A DNA stretch of 19,495 nucleotides from Gallionella sp. UBA6045 (GCA_002429165.1 DIYV01000114.1:1-19495), one strand, 5' to 3'; positions 1 through 8,565 are shown, counted from the stretch's first letter. Made by a program: numbers and translations. Notes: a model not told the origin generated them from the sequence alone.

Positions 1-575
1 GCGAAGATCAGCGAGGCCATTACGCTGCCAGCCAGCCTGCCCGGTTCGACACCGCCTTGCGTATGAATCTGCAGCAACGCGAATACGCCGACGATGCTCA
101 GCACGTCGGTCAGCGCCGATTCCAGCACCAGCACGGTGGCGGGTTTTTCCGACAAGCGCAACGAGTTCACCAGTGGAATGACTACTGGCGAAGAGGTATT
201 TCCCAGGGTAACACCAAGGATAGCAGCAGCCAGCGGCGATAATCCCAGCGTAAAAAAACCGATCAACGCAATGATGGCCGCAGTCAGCACAAAGCTGACC
301 ATGGCCAGCAGGCCGGTCGTGCCCAGCGATTTGCCCAGCACGTCCAGATTCAGCGTCGTGCCGCCCTCGAACAGGATCACCACCAGCGCAATGGTAGCGA
401 TCAACGAACCTATCCTGCCGAAATCCTCCGGCGTGGTTATGCCCAGCACCGGGCCGATCACGATGCCGACCAGCATCAGTATCAACACGTCCGGGATATT
501 GGTCCTGCGAAATTGCAGCGATAGAAAGTGTGAGAAAAACAACATCAGGCCGATGATCAGAATGGTCGTGGACAT
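1..575 (-). CDS. Cation:proton antiporter, N-terminal part (runs off left edge)
   Basis: Translating the minus strand from the ATG at 575 gives 191 uninterrupted residues with no stop before the window edge, so the gene is 3'-truncated by the window and not by mutation. The product is very hydrophobic and shows alternating membrane segments. It contains an LFEGG motif near residues 68-72 and a membrane ES-ALTD motif (E152, S153, D157), where this superfamily (CPA, NhaP/KefB-type sodium or potassium:proton antiporters) carries its ion-binding acidic residue. It would sit in the inner membrane and exchange protons for Na+ or K+. An AGGAAG ribosome site lies about six bases before the ATG. The start overlaps by one base the stop of a short upstream reading frame (TAATG). 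The family is confident; the transported ion cannot be told from this half. Confidence 0.85.
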   Translation of the reverse strand, partial: MSTTILIIGLMLFFSHFLSLQFRRTNIPDVLILMLVGIVIGPVLGITTPEDFGRIGSLIATIALVVILFEGGTTLNLDVLGKSLGTTGLLAMVSFVLTAAIIALIGFFTLGLSPLAAAILGVTLGNTSSPVVIPLVNSLRLSEKPATVLVLESALTDVLSIVGVFALLQIHTQGGVEPGRLAGSVMASLIF

Positions 576-887
576 TAGTGCTTCCTGCTATTTGATATGG
601 ACGGATTATACATGCCGAACTTTACAGCCAAGTTATGCCGGTGATGGAGACGACCAAATGCAATCATCAACGCTTGCGCGGGCGGCTCTCTTTGGCCAAG
701 GTAAAAGTCTGCTGGTTGATTTGGCTTGAACAGTTTCATAGGACGGGCAGACAAGGTTTTGTCTGGCGCGATTACATCGATTTGTTGCTTGAGTAGCTGG
801 GTCTGCGCGCTCCCTAAAACCCGCCTCTGAAAACGTGGTGGGTTCGATCGTTACCAGTTATCCTTTGACTGCCTGAAAGATCGGCAT
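576..887 (-). pseudogene. Decayed 5' remnant of a NucS/DUF91-like nuclease gene (candidate)
   Basis: A perfect TAAGGAGG ribosome site (893-900) precedes an ATG at 887, but the frame stops after nine codons (MPIFQAVKG). Past that stop the same frame reads LVTIEPTTFSEAGFRERAD. After a one-base shift near 801 it continues as QLLKQQIDVIAPDKTL. This string resembles the conserved start of bacterial DUF91/NucS-domain proteins (a short strand, then a TTF...G..ERxDLQ.LL..QI..I.PDTL pattern). The rest of the shifted frame (a 54-residue ORF from the ATG at 739 to a stop at 575) no longer resembles that family. I read this as a truncated gene start with one nonsense change and one frameshift. The homology is from memory of the family and needs a profile search. 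The rest of the 420-base gap shows nothing else that I can name. Confidence 0.5.
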
Positions 888-957
888 TTTTTCCTCCTTA
901 ACTTATCAGGTTGATGATACGGCTTGCCTGTCCATGTAACGGGAGCTATAAATGCAT

Positions 958-975
958 GCGCCGGATTATAGGCGC
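958..975 (-). terminator. Weak hairpin just downstream of hrpA
   Basis: GCGCC and GGCGC pair around an 8-base loop, about 20 bases past the hrpA stop. No uridine run follows on the minus strand, so intrinsic termination here is only a possibility. Confidence 0.25.
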
Positions 976-995
976 GATCACCACCCAAAGCATGG

Positions 996-3900
996 CTAGC
1001 TTCTGATCCCCGCCAGCATCTTCTCCAGCCGTTTCACCGACACGATCACCGGCGTTTTCAGTTCCTGCGCGAACAGCGATACGCGCAATTCCTGCAACAT
1101 CCAGGCAAACTCGTCCACGCGCGGATCGCTGTTGCCCTGCTGTGCCTGACGCAGCTTTTGCCATGCCTGTGTCAGCGGCTGCATCTGCGCCATGCATTGC
1201 GCGTCGCGCGCCGGGTTGCTGCGCAGTTTCTCGATGCGCAGGTTGATCGCCTTGAGGTAACGCGGCACATGCTGCAGGCGTTCATACGGCGTATCCGCGA
1301 TGAAGCGTTTGTGCAGCAGCCATTCGAGTTGGGCGCGTATATCCTGGTTTGCCTGCGCGTGAGCCTTGAGTTGCGGCAGGTTTTTTTGCACGGCCTGATA
1401 TTCGCTCAGCACGTTGCCGACCAGCCGCGCGAGTTCCTGTGCGATCAGCAGCAAACGGTTCTTCGCTTCCTTGCCGCGCGCGGCGAATTCCGCCTCGCTG
1501 GTTGGCAACGGATCGTTCAGGCAACACCGCTCGAAGGTCATCGCCAGTATCTGCTGCTGCAATTCCTGCTGCGTGCCGCCAAACGGGGAGTTGGGCATCA
1601 TGAACAGCATACCCAGCTGCTGCGCATCGGGCAGGTTTTTTTCCAGGTACTTCACCTGTTCTTTCAACAGCAGCATGAACAGGCGGCGCAAGCCGCCGCG
1701 ATGCGCGGCTTGCGCGGCATCGCGGGTATCGAACGCGCGCAGCACCACCGCATCGCCCTCGTCCACCAGCGCGTTGAACAGCGTCACGTTCTGTCCAGCG
1801 CGCTTCACCTCGCGTGTCTCGGTGAAGTCGCCGAAACTCCACGCGGTATAGCGCTGCTCTGAAACGGATACGTCTTTTCCCTCCGTCGCTGCCCCTGTCT
1901 TCGCAATCGCCACTGGCGCGGCGTGCGGCGCAAGCTCCGCATGCAGTTGGCTGAAGTTGCGCGACATGCCGAGCTGCCGGCCATGTTCGTCCCCCACGCG
2001 AAAATTCATCAGCAAGTACGGCGGCAACTGTTCAAGCCGGAACGCATCCAGCGGCACATCGAGCTGCTTCTGCTCGCGTATGAAGCGCGCCAGCGCCTGC
2101 AGCAACGGCGTATTCGAGACAGGTACTTCGCGGCAGAATGCCGCGGCGAATTCCGGCACCGGCACCAGATTGCGGCGCAACTTTTGCGGCAGCGTCTTGA
2201 CCAGCTGCACGACCTTCTCCGCCAGGATGCCCGGGATCAGCCATTCACAGCGCGCCGCCACCAATTGGTTGATCAGCGCCAGCGGCACAGTGAGCGTGAT
2301 GCCGTCATCGTTTCTGCCCGGCGAAAAGTTGTAGCTCAGCGCAAAGCTGATGTTGGCTATCTTCAACTGCGGCGGGAACTGGTCGGTGGTGATGCCCGCC
2401 GCTTCGTGGCGCATCAGGTCGTCTTTTTTCAGGTAGAGCAGTTTAGCGTCGGCGCGTTCCGCCTCCTTGCGCCATGCCTCGAAAGTCGCGCCGTTGTGGA
2501 GGCCATGCCCTGAAAAATGGCTGGGGATGCGGCTGTCGTAGAACGCGAAGATCAGCTCCTCGTCCACCAGCACATCGGGGCGGCGCGCCTTATGCTCCAG
2601 CGCCTCTATATCGGCGATCAGTTTCTGGTTGTGCGCATAGAACGGCGCGCGTGTCTCGAACTCGCCGCCGACCAGCGCCTGGCGTATGAATACCTCGCGC
2701 GATTCATCTGCATTCATCGGCCCGTAATGCACACGCTTCTTCGGGTTGAGGATGAGCCCATGCAGCGTGCTGCGCTCGTAGGCCACCACTTGCGCGGCCT
2801 TCTTCTCCCAATGCGGATCGTAATAATGCCGCTTGATCAGGTGGCTGCCTGTTTCCTCCAGCCATTCCGGCTCGATGCGCGCCACGCAACGCGCATACAA
2901 ACGGTGCGTTTCGATCAGCTCGCCCGCCATCACCCATTTCGTGCCTTTTTTCGCCAGCACGGAATTCGGGGCGATGAAGAACTTGATGCCGCGCGCGCCC
3001 AGGTATTCATTGCTTTCCAGGCTCTTCATGCCGATATTGCCGAGCAGGCCGCACAGCAGCGCTTTGTGGATCTGCTCGTAGGTGGCGGGCTGTACATTTT
3101 CGCGCATGCCCATTTCGGCAACCTGTGCATGCAGTTGCTGGTGCAGCTCGCACCATTCGCGCAAGCGCAGTGGCGACAGGAAATTCCTGCGGCACTCTTC
3201 CGCCAGCAGGCGATTGGATTTTTTTTCCGCCACAGCCTGTTCGAACCACGCCCATATCTTCAAATAGGCGAGGAAATCTGAGCGCTCGTCGGCAAACATT
3301 TTGTGCGCCGCTTCCGCTGCCTCCTGCCTGTCCAGAGGTCGTTCGCGCGGATCCTGCACCGACAGCGCGCTGGCGATGACCAGTATCTCCGTCAGGCAGT
3401 GATATTGCCGCCCCGCCAGCAGCAGGCGCGCGATCTTCGGGTCGAGCGGCAGCTTGGCCAGTTCTTGGCCAAGTTTGGTAAGTTGCCGCGTCTCGTCTAT
3501 CGCGCCCAATTCTCCGAGCAACTGGTAGCCGTCCGCGATCATGCGCGGGGTGGGCGGCTCGATGAACGGAAATTCGGCGATGTCGCCCAGTTCCAGCGCA
3601 CTCATGCGCAGAATCACGGTGGCCAAAGAAACCCGAAATATTTCCGGGTCGGTAAATTCCACGCGCTGCAGAAAATCCGCTTCGTCGTACAGGCGCACGC
3701 ACACGCCGCTCATCACTCGCCCGCAACGTCCGGCGCGCTGGTTCGCGGCGGCGCGCGAGATCTTCTCGATGTGCAGCTGTTCAACCTTCTGCCGGATGCT
3801 GTAGCGGTTTACCCGCGCCAGGCCGCAGTCGATCACGTAACCGATGTTGGGCACGGTCAGCGAGGTTTCCGCGACGTTGGTCGCCAGCACCACACGGCGT

Positions 3901-4781
3901 TGTCCTCCTGTCTTGAACACCCTGTCCTGCTCCGCCGCCGACAAGCGCGCGAACAGCGGCAGCACTTCTATGCCTTTCGGGTGGTGCTTGCGCAAGGTTT
4001 CCGCGGTGTCGCGTATCTCGCGCTCGCCGGGCAGGAACACCAGCACATCGCCGCGCAAGCCCGCAGCGGCGAGTTCATCCAGCGCGCTGCTCACCGCCTG
4101 CGGCACATCCTGCGCCTCGCCTTCCTCGCTCACCTGCAACGGACGATAACGGGTCTCGACCGGATAACTGCGTCCGGACACCTCGATCACCAGCGCGTCG
4201 AAATGTTTCGCAAAACGGTCTGCATCCAGCGTCGCCGAAGTGATGATGAGTTTGAGATCGGGACGGCGCGGCAGCAACTGCTTGAGGTAGCCGAGCAGAA
4301 AATCGATGTTCAGGCTGCGCTCGTGCGCCTCGTCTATGATCAGCGTGTCGTAATTCCTGAGCAGCGGGTCGCTGTGTATCTCGGCCAGCAGGATGCCGTC
4401 GGTCATCAGTTTGACGCTGGTGTCGGGCGACACCTTGTCGTGGAAGCGCACCTTGAAACCGACCGCGCCGCCCAGTTCGGTTTTCAATTCAAACGCGATG
4501 CGCGTCGCCACGGTGCGCGCCGCCACGCGGCGCGGCTGGGTGTGGCCGATGCAGCCCAGCACGCCGCGCCCCAGCATTAGGCAGATCTTCGGCAACTGCG
4601 TGGTCTTGCCCGAACCGGTTTCGCCGCACACGATCACCACTTGGTTGTCGGCAATGGCGCGCGCCAGATCCTCGCGCTTCTGCACCACCGGCAGATCGGC
4701 AGGGAACTCTATCGCGGCAAGGGAATCAAGCCGCGCCTTGCGGCGCAAGGCACTCGCTGACAATACGGGTTTAACGATCAA
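996..4781 (-). CDS. hrpA: ATP-dependent RNA helicase HrpA (DEAH box)
   Basis: This encodes a 1261-residue cytoplasmic DEAH-box RNA helicase, close to the roughly 1300 residues usual for HrpA. Visible motifs in order are Walker A GETGSGKT (53-60), TQPRR motif Ia (81-85), DEAH (150-153), SAT (182-184) and QRAGRCGR motif VI (348-355). The helicase-associated regions and the long C-terminal domain (DUF3418-like) typical of HrpA follow. HrpA unwinds RNA using ATP and, in E. coli, has been tied to mRNA processing and to rescue of stalled or collided ribosomes. The start is a TTG at 4781. The protein aligns from about residue 24 (EFPADLPVVQKRED) with the E. coli region just before Walker A, so it has a shorter N-terminal extension than E. 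coli HrpA. No good Shine-Dalgarno sequence is seen, so the start is less sure than the identity. Large open frames on the opposite strand are codon-bias shadows. Confidence 0.96.
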   Translation of the reverse strand: MIVKPVLSASALRRKARLDSLAAIEFPADLPVVQKREDLARAIADNQVVIVCGETGSGKTTQLPKICLMLGRGVLGCIGHTQPRRVAARTVATRIAFELKTELGGAVGFKVRFHDKVSPDTSVKLMTDGILLAEIHSDPLLRNYDTLIIDEAHERSLNIDFLLGYLKQLLPRRPDLKLIITSATLDADRFAKHFDALVIEVSGRSYPVETRYRPLQVSEEGEAQDVPQAVSSALDELAAAGLRGDVLVFLPGEREIRDTAETLRKHHPKGIEVLPLFARLSAAEQDRVFKTGGQRRVVLATNVAETSLTVPNIGYVIDCGLARVNRYSIRQKVEQLHIEKISRAAANQRAGRCGRVMSGVCVRLYDEADFLQRVEFTDPEIFRVSLATVILRMSALELGDIAEFPFIEPPTPRMIADGYQLLGELGAIDETRQLTKLGQELAKLPLDPKIARLLLAGRQYHCLTEILVIASALSVQDPRERPLDRQEAAEAAHKMFADERSDFLAYLKIWAWFEQAVAEKKSNRLLAEECRRNFLSPLRLREWCELHQQLHAQVAEMGMRENVQPATYEQIHKALLCGLLGNIGMKSLESNEYLGARGIKFFIAPNSVLAKKGTKWVMAGELIETHRLYARCVARIEPEWLEETGSHLIKRHYYDPHWEKKAAQVVAYERSTLHGLILNPKKRVHYGPMNADESREVFIRQALVGGEFETRAPFYAHNQKLIADIEALEHKARRPDVLVDEELIFAFYDSRIPSHFSGHGLHNGATFEAWRKEAERADAKLLYLKKDDLMRHEAAGITTDQFPPQLKIANISFALSYNFSPGRNDDGITLTVPLALINQLVAARCEWLIPGILAEKVVQLVKTLPQKLRRNLVPVPEFAAAFCREVPVSNTPLLQALARFIREQKQLDVPLDAFRLEQLPPYLLMNFRVGDEHGRQLGMSRNFSQLHAELAPHAAPVAIAKTGAATEGKDVSVSEQRYTAWSFGDFTETREVKRAGQNVTLFNALVDEGDAVVLRAFDTRDAAQAAHRGGLRRLFMLLLKEQVKYLEKNLPDAQQLGMLFMMPNSPFGGTQQELQQQILAMTFERCCLNDPLPTSEAEFAARGKEAKNRLLLIAQELARLVGNVLSEYQAVQKNLPQLKAHAQANQDIRAQLEWLLHKRFIADTPYERLQHVPRYLKAINLRIEKLRSNPARDAQCMAQMQPLTQAWQKLRQAQQGNSDPRVDEFAWMLQELRVSLFAQELKTPVIVSVKRLEKMLAGIRS

Positions 4782-4814
4782 GAACGTCTCACAAAAAAAG
4801 ATTTGGCGCCCGCG

Positions 4815-4843
4815 CTTATAATGGCAATACGCAGGAATGTCTA
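4815..4843 (-). promoter_or_regulatory. Candidate sigma-70 promoter of hrpA
   Basis: On the minus strand TAGACA (4843-4838) and TATAAG (4820-4815) are separated by exactly 17 bases, close to the TTGACA/TATAAT consensus. They would start transcription roughly 25-30 bases before the TTG of hrpA. A TATAAT also reads on the plus strand at 4817-4822 towards the tautomerase gene, so divergent promoters may overlap here, but I see no matching -35 for the plus-strand one. Confidence 0.5.
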
Positions 4844-4885
4844 TATACTTTACACAGTTCGCAACTATTTTATCCGGAGCTGCAT

Positions 4886-5071
4886 ATGCCTTACGTCAAT
4901 ATCCGCATCGCGGGAACCCTGACCCGTGAACAGAAGAAGCAGATCGCCGCAGAGATCACCGACACGCTGGAACGCATCGCGCTCAAGCCCAAAAGCTATA
5001 CATATATCGCCTTCGACGAACTGCCGGAAGAGAACTGGGCCATCGCCGGACAGTTGCTGGATGAGGAATAG
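4886..5071 (+). CDS. 4-oxalocrotonate tautomerase family protein
   Basis: This is a 61-residue protein beginning MPYVNIRI, the classic start of the 4-OT family. The proline exposed after removal of the initiator Met is the general base that shuttles a proton in keto-enol tautomerisation. The length matches the family's 60-70 residues, and the segment YIAFDELPEENWAIAG matches the conserved C-terminal part (a D-E...NW-IGG pattern). Such proteins form hexamers in the cytoplasm. The physiological substrate of most chromosomal paralogues is unknown, and nothing here points to an aromatic degradation pathway. A GGAG ribosome site lies seven bases before the ATG. The gene ends 37 bases before argA on the same strand, so the two are probably co-transcribed. 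Confidence 0.88.
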   Translation: MPYVNIRIAGTLTREQKKQIAAEITDTLERIALKPKSYTYIAFDELPEENWAIAGQLLDEE

Positions 5072-5108
5072 CACGGCATTATCCGCACATTCCACTTGGG
5101 AGATATAA

Positions 5109-6428
5109 ATGCCTATCACCACCTCCGCCGAATTTGTTGCCTGGTTCCGTTCCGTCGCGCCCTACATCAACGCGTTCCGCGGCCGTACCTTCGTGATCGC
5201 CTTCGGCGGCGAAGTGGTCGCTGACGGCAAGTTCGTCGAACTGACGCATGATTTCAACCTGCTCGCCAGTCTTGGTATCCGGCTGGTGCTGGTGCACGGT
5301 GCACGCCCGCAGATCGAGCAGCATCTTGCCAAGAACAATCTAGGTGATACATACCATCAGGGCATCCGCCTCACCGATGCTCAGACCATGCAGTGCGTCA
5401 AGGAAGCTGTCGGGCGGGTGCGGGTCGAGATCGAGGCGCTGCTGTCGATGGGGCTGGCGAATTCGCCGATGGCGAATGCCGATATCCGTGTGGCGGGAGG
5501 CAATTTCATCACCGCCCAACCCATAGGCATCATCAATGGTGTCGACCTGATGCACACCGGCACAGTGCGCAAGGTGGATGTCGCCGCGCTGAAGGACAGG
5601 ATGGAATTCGGCGAGGTGGTGCTTCTCTCGCCGCTCGGCTACTCGCCCACCGGCGAAGTATTCAACGTTACGCTGGAAGATGTCGCCACTGCCACCGCGA
5701 TCGCACTGGATGCCGACAAGCTGATGTTCCTGATGGACACCGACGGCGTGCATGACAAGAAAGGCAAGCTGATCAAGGAACTCACCGTCGCCCAGGCCCA
5801 GGACATACTTAAGCCGAAACGCAAGCTGACGGACGATGTCAACCTGTTCCTGCCCTGTGCGATACGCGCCTGCGAAGCGGGAGTGGCGCGCACCCACCTG
5901 ATCAGCCGCCATACCGACGGTGCGGTGCTGCAGGAATTGTTCAGCGACGAAGGCATCGGCACGATGGTGGTGGAGAGCACGCTCAACACCCTGCGCGATG
6001 CCAGCATCGAGGATATAGGCGGGATACTCGAACTGCTGCGCCCGCTGGAAGAGAGCGGCGTTCTGGTAAGACGCAGCCGTGAATTGCTGGAACAGGAAAT
6101 CGACCGCTTCGTGGTGCTGGAACACGACCACCGCATCGTCGGCTGCGCCGCGCTGTATCCGTTCCCGGACGAAGCCGCCGCCGAACTGGCCGGCCTCGCG
6201 GTGGAAAAGCAAAGCCGCGATCGCGGCTACGGCGAAGCCATCCTCAACCACATGCTCTCTGTTGCCAAGACGCAGAAGATGAAAAAGCTGTTCGTACTGA
6301 CCACGCGCACCGCGCACTGGTTCATCGAGCGCGGTTTCGTCGAGAGCGATGTTTCCGCGCTGCCCGCACAGAAGAAGTCGTTGTATAACTGGCAGCGGAA
6401 ATCCAAGGTGTTTGTGCGGAAGATTTAA
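5109..6428 (+). CDS. argA: Amino-acid N-acetyltransferase (N-acetylglutamate synthase)
   Basis: This encodes a 439-residue cytoplasmic enzyme that acetylates L-glutamate with acetyl-CoA, the first step of arginine synthesis. The length is close to E. coli ArgA (443). The N-terminal amino-acid-kinase-like domain (about 1-285) carries the glycine-rich FGGEVV segment at 32-37. This domain normally holds the arginine feedback site and lacks kinase activity. The GNAT domain (about 298-425) has the acetyl-CoA pyrophosphate loop QSRDRGYG at 368-375. A GGGAGA ribosome site sits seven bases upstream of the ATG. It follows the tautomerase gene by 37 bases, and its end faces ampG across a 266-base gap holding repeats. 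No other arginine gene is in the window. Confidence 0.95.
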   Translation: MPITTSAEFVAWFRSVAPYINAFRGRTFVIAFGGEVVADGKFVELTHDFNLLASLGIRLVLVHGARPQIEQHLAKNNLGDTYHQGIRLTDAQTMQCVKEAVGRVRVEIEALLSMGLANSPMANADIRVAGGNFITAQPIGIINGVDLMHTGTVRKVDVAALKDRMEFGEVVLLSPLGYSPTGEVFNVTLEDVATATAIALDADKLMFLMDTDGVHDKKGKLIKELTVAQAQDILKPKRKLTDDVNLFLPCAIRACEAGVARTHLISRHTDGAVLQELFSDEGIGTMVVESTLNTLRDASIEDIGGILELLRPLEESGVLVRRSRELLEQEIDRFVVLEHDHRIVGCAALYPFPDEAAAELAGLAVEKQSRDRGYGEAILNHMLSVAKTQKMKKLFVLTTRTAHWFIERGFVESDVSALPAQKKSLYNWQRKSKVFVRKI

Positions 6429-6446
6429 AAATCCAGATTTCATCCC

Positions 6447-6478
6447 AACTGATGGAACTACTAGCCATTCCACTAGGC
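6447..6478 (+). repeat. CTAG-hairpin repeat, copy 1
   Basis: This 32-base segment matches bases 9949-9980 at 25 of 32 positions in the same orientation. It holds a CTAG/CTAG inverted pair around a 7-base loop, preceded by AACTGATG. The three central loop bases differ between copies while the paired arms are kept, which hints at selection on a hairpin. It lies 19 bases past the argA stop. Confidence 0.55.
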
Positions 6479-6510
6479 TGCCAAAAAACGGCAACCAAGT
6501 GGCTGGTTAT

Positions 6511-6585
6511 GCGGCGTTGCAGGAAAAATATCTTGCTTACATATAACCCATATGCGCGCGGCGAAATTTTTCCCGCGCCTTGCAT
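6511..6585. repeat. Large imperfect inverted repeat between argA and ampG
   Basis: GGAAAAAT (6522-6529) pairs perfectly with ATTTTTCC (6566-6573). Flanking arms are roughly similar in inverse orientation (GTTGCAGGAAAAATATC against GGCGCGGGAAAAATTTC). The centre holds a CATAT-AACCC-ATATG palindrome. A nested GCGCGG/CCGCGC hairpin lies at 6556-6578. No gene is supported in 6429-6694; the element may end transcription from both sides or be an intergenic repeat. Beyond it, 6590-6690 holds a sequence with a REP-like look that I could not classify. Confidence 0.45.
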
Positions 6586-6694
6586 TTGGGCGAACTCTGA
6601 ATTTTTTGGTTTGTAAGCCGCGTAGGGTTTCAATCCACGCAGGGACCCGTTCGCACCAAGCGTAGCGCATTGCACCGAACGTAGTCACCACATG

Positions 6695-7957
6695 CTAACG
6701 CCACTCTGAAATCGACTGCATCTCTCCCCAGGGCGCGACCTTCAACAGCAACAGCATCCCGGGTATAGCCAATACCGCACACAGCAGGAAGAATCCGCCC
6801 CAGCCCAGCTGGTCCGCCAGCCAGCCCGCCGTGGCGTTGACGAAGGTGCGTGGCACGGCGGTTAGGCTGGTGAACAGCGCAAACTGGGTGGCGGTGTAGG
6901 CTGGATGGGTGGTGTGCGCGATGTAGGCGACGAAGGCCGCCGTGCCCAGTCCCACGCCGAATGCTTCCAATCCGATCACGAACGCGAGTTGGGTGAGGTG
7001 CAGCGTGGTCACTTCCGGTTGTGCCCCCTGCATGGCCAGCCAGTAAAATCCGAAAATGCTCACCACCTGCACCGCGCCGAACACCCACAGGGCACGGTTG
7101 ATGCCGATCTTCAGCATCCAGATTCCGCCGAGCAGCGCGCCTATCACTGCCGGCCACAGCCCGGCGTTCTTGGCGATCAGTCCGATCTGTGATTTGGAAA
7201 ATCCCATGTCCAGATAGAATGGCGTGGCCAGCGAGGTGCACAGGCTGTCGCCGAGTTTGTAGAAGAACAAGAACGCCAGTATCAGCAGCGCGCTTTGCCA
7301 GCCCTTGCGATTGATGAACTCATGGAACGGCTCGACCACCGCTTCGCGCAGTGTCCTGGGCGGCTCGGCCCGGTGCGGCTCTTTCACCAGCAGCGTCATC
7401 ACCATGCCCGGCAGCATGAACAGCGCGGTGATCATGAACACCATGTCCCACGGCAGATGGTCGGCAAGGATCAGTGCCAGCGAGCCGGGGATCAATCCCG
7501 AGATGCGATACGCATTCACGTGCACCGCGTTGCCAAGGCCAAGCTCGTTATCGAACAGCAATTCGCGGCGATAGGCATCCAGCGCGATGTCCAGCGTGGC
7601 ACTCAGCAGGGCCAGCAGCGTGGTGAACATCACGATCATCATCAGGTCTTTTTGCGGGGAGAATCCGCCCAGTGCCGCGATCACCACCAGCAGCGCACCC
7701 TGCATAATCAACATCCATCCGCGCCTGCGACCAAGCACCGGCACCGCATAGCGATCCAGCAGTGGCGCCCAGAGGAATTTCCAGGTGTAGGGAAACTGGA
7801 TCAGCGCGAATGCGCCGATGACCTTGAGATCGATGTGCTCGGTGCGCAACCACGCGGGAACCAGATTGAGCAGCAGGTACAGCGGCAGACCGGAAGCGAA
7901 TCCGGTGAACACGCAGATCAGCATGCGCCGGGTGAAGAGCTGCTGCCAGACGCTCAT
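6695..7957 (-). CDS. ampG: AmpG-like muropeptide MFS permease
   Basis: This is a 420-residue, very hydrophobic inner-membrane transporter of the major facilitator superfamily with about 12 predicted helices. AmpG hallmarks are visible: FASGLPLYLLLNLVPAW near the N-terminus, the PYTWKFLWAPLLDRY segment, GRRRGWM, and the acidic helix with D-IALDAYR. AmpG imports anhydromuropeptides (GlcNAc-anhMurNAc peptides) with protons for cell-wall recycling. In some bacteria this transport feeds AmpR-controlled beta-lactamase induction, but no ampR or ampC is present here. E. coli AmpG is longer (491 residues); shorter 12-helix forms like this occur in other proteobacteria. Its ATG overlaps the metW stop (ATGA), so translation is coupled to MetW. 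A functional link to methionine is not evident. Related acetyl-CoA transporter-like MFS proteins are an alternative reading. Confidence 0.82.
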   Translation of the reverse strand: MSVWQQLFTRRMLICVFTGFASGLPLYLLLNLVPAWLRTEHIDLKVIGAFALIQFPYTWKFLWAPLLDRYAVPVLGRRRGWMLIMQGALLVVIAALGGFSPQKDLMMIVMFTTLLALLSATLDIALDAYRRELLFDNELGLGNAVHVNAYRISGLIPGSLALILADHLPWDMVFMITALFMLPGMVMTLLVKEPHRAEPPRTLREAVVEPFHEFINRKGWQSALLILAFLFFYKLGDSLCTSLATPFYLDMGFSKSQIGLIAKNAGLWPAVIGALLGGIWMLKIGINRALWVFGAVQVVSIFGFYWLAMQGAQPEVTTLHLTQLAFVIGLEAFGVGLGTAAFVAYIAHTTHPAYTATQFALFTSLTAVPRTFVNATAGWLADQLGWGGFFLLCAVLAIPGMLLLLKVAPWGEMQSISEWR

Positions 7958-8565
7958 ATGCCGCGCTGGAATCGGTACACCGCCGTGCTGCCGAGCAGGT
8001 TCGGCAACAGCTGCACTTCATTCTTACCGGCCATCACTCTGCGATCGAGCACGGCCACATGACGATCGTTGCAGAAGGTCTCGAAGTCATGAAGCGTACA
8101 CAGGTGCACATTCGGTGTGTCATACCACTGGTAAGGCAGCTCCCTGGAAACCGGCATGTTCCCGCGCAATATTTTCAGGCGATTGCGCCAGTAGCCGAAG
8201 TTGGGGAAGCTGACGATGCCCTCGCGTCCGACGCGCAGCATTTCCTGTATCAGCGGCTCGGTATGGCGCGTGGCCTGCAGCGTCTGCGACAGCAGCACGT
8301 AATCGAATGAATTGTTCTCAAAATCCGCCAGGCCGGAATCCAGATCGCTCTGGATCACGTTCACCCCGTTGGCGATACACGACAGCACGTCGAGATCGCT
8401 GATCTCCACGCCGTAGCCGCGCACCTCCCGGGTTTCCTTTAGGTAACGCAGCAGGCTGCCGTCGCCGCAACCCAGGTCGAGCACCGTCGCACCTTTCGGT
8501 ATCCAAGCCGCAATCGCGGCGAAGTCGGGGCGAGTCTGGATAAATTCGGAATTGATCTGCTTCAT
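7954..8565 (-). CDS. metW: Methionine biosynthesis protein MetW
   Basis: This is a 203-residue cytoplasmic protein with a class I SAM-dependent methyltransferase fold, seen in the glycine-rich motif LDLGCGDG (29-36). That motif is followed by the expected acidic strand end (VEISDLD) and a conserved YVLLSQTLQ segment. Length and motifs match MetW. The protein is almost always encoded directly after metX in proteobacteria and is thought to support acyl-homoserine formation; its own catalytic role is uncertain. Its ATG overlaps the metX stop and its stop overlaps the ampG start, both as 4-nt ATGA overlaps. The gene is therefore the middle of a coupled three-gene unit governed by the metX leader. 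Confidence 0.93.
   Translation of the reverse strand: MKQINSEFIQTRPDFAAIAAWIPKGATVLDLGCGDGSLLRYLKETREVRGYGVEISDLDVLSCIANGVNVIQSDLDSGLADFENNSFDYVLLSQTLQATRHTEPLIQEMLRVGREGIVSFPNFGYWRNRLKILRGNMPVSRELPYQWYDTPNVHLCTLHDFETFCNDRHVAVLDRRVMAGKNEVQLLPNLLGSTAVYRFQRGI

Noticed and set aside
94..729. 211-codon plus-strand frame at the left edge
   Set aside because: It is antisense to the clear antiporter gene and then runs into the gene-poor gap; the low-complexity Ser/Ile/Met composition is that of a shadow frame.
3303..4580. Long plus-strand open frame (425 codons) opposite hrpA
   Set aside because: It lies wholly antisense to hrpA, has no recognisable motif or ribosome site, and is rich in His/Gln/Arg as expected for a shadow of a GC-rich gene. 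The same holds for the many other long antisense frames opposite argA, metX, gshA and ampG.
6473..6691. 72-codon minus-strand frame between argA and ampG
   Set aside because: It is built from the repeat-like intergenic sequence, has no ribosome site and shows no known motif; I treat it as a frame inside a repeat.
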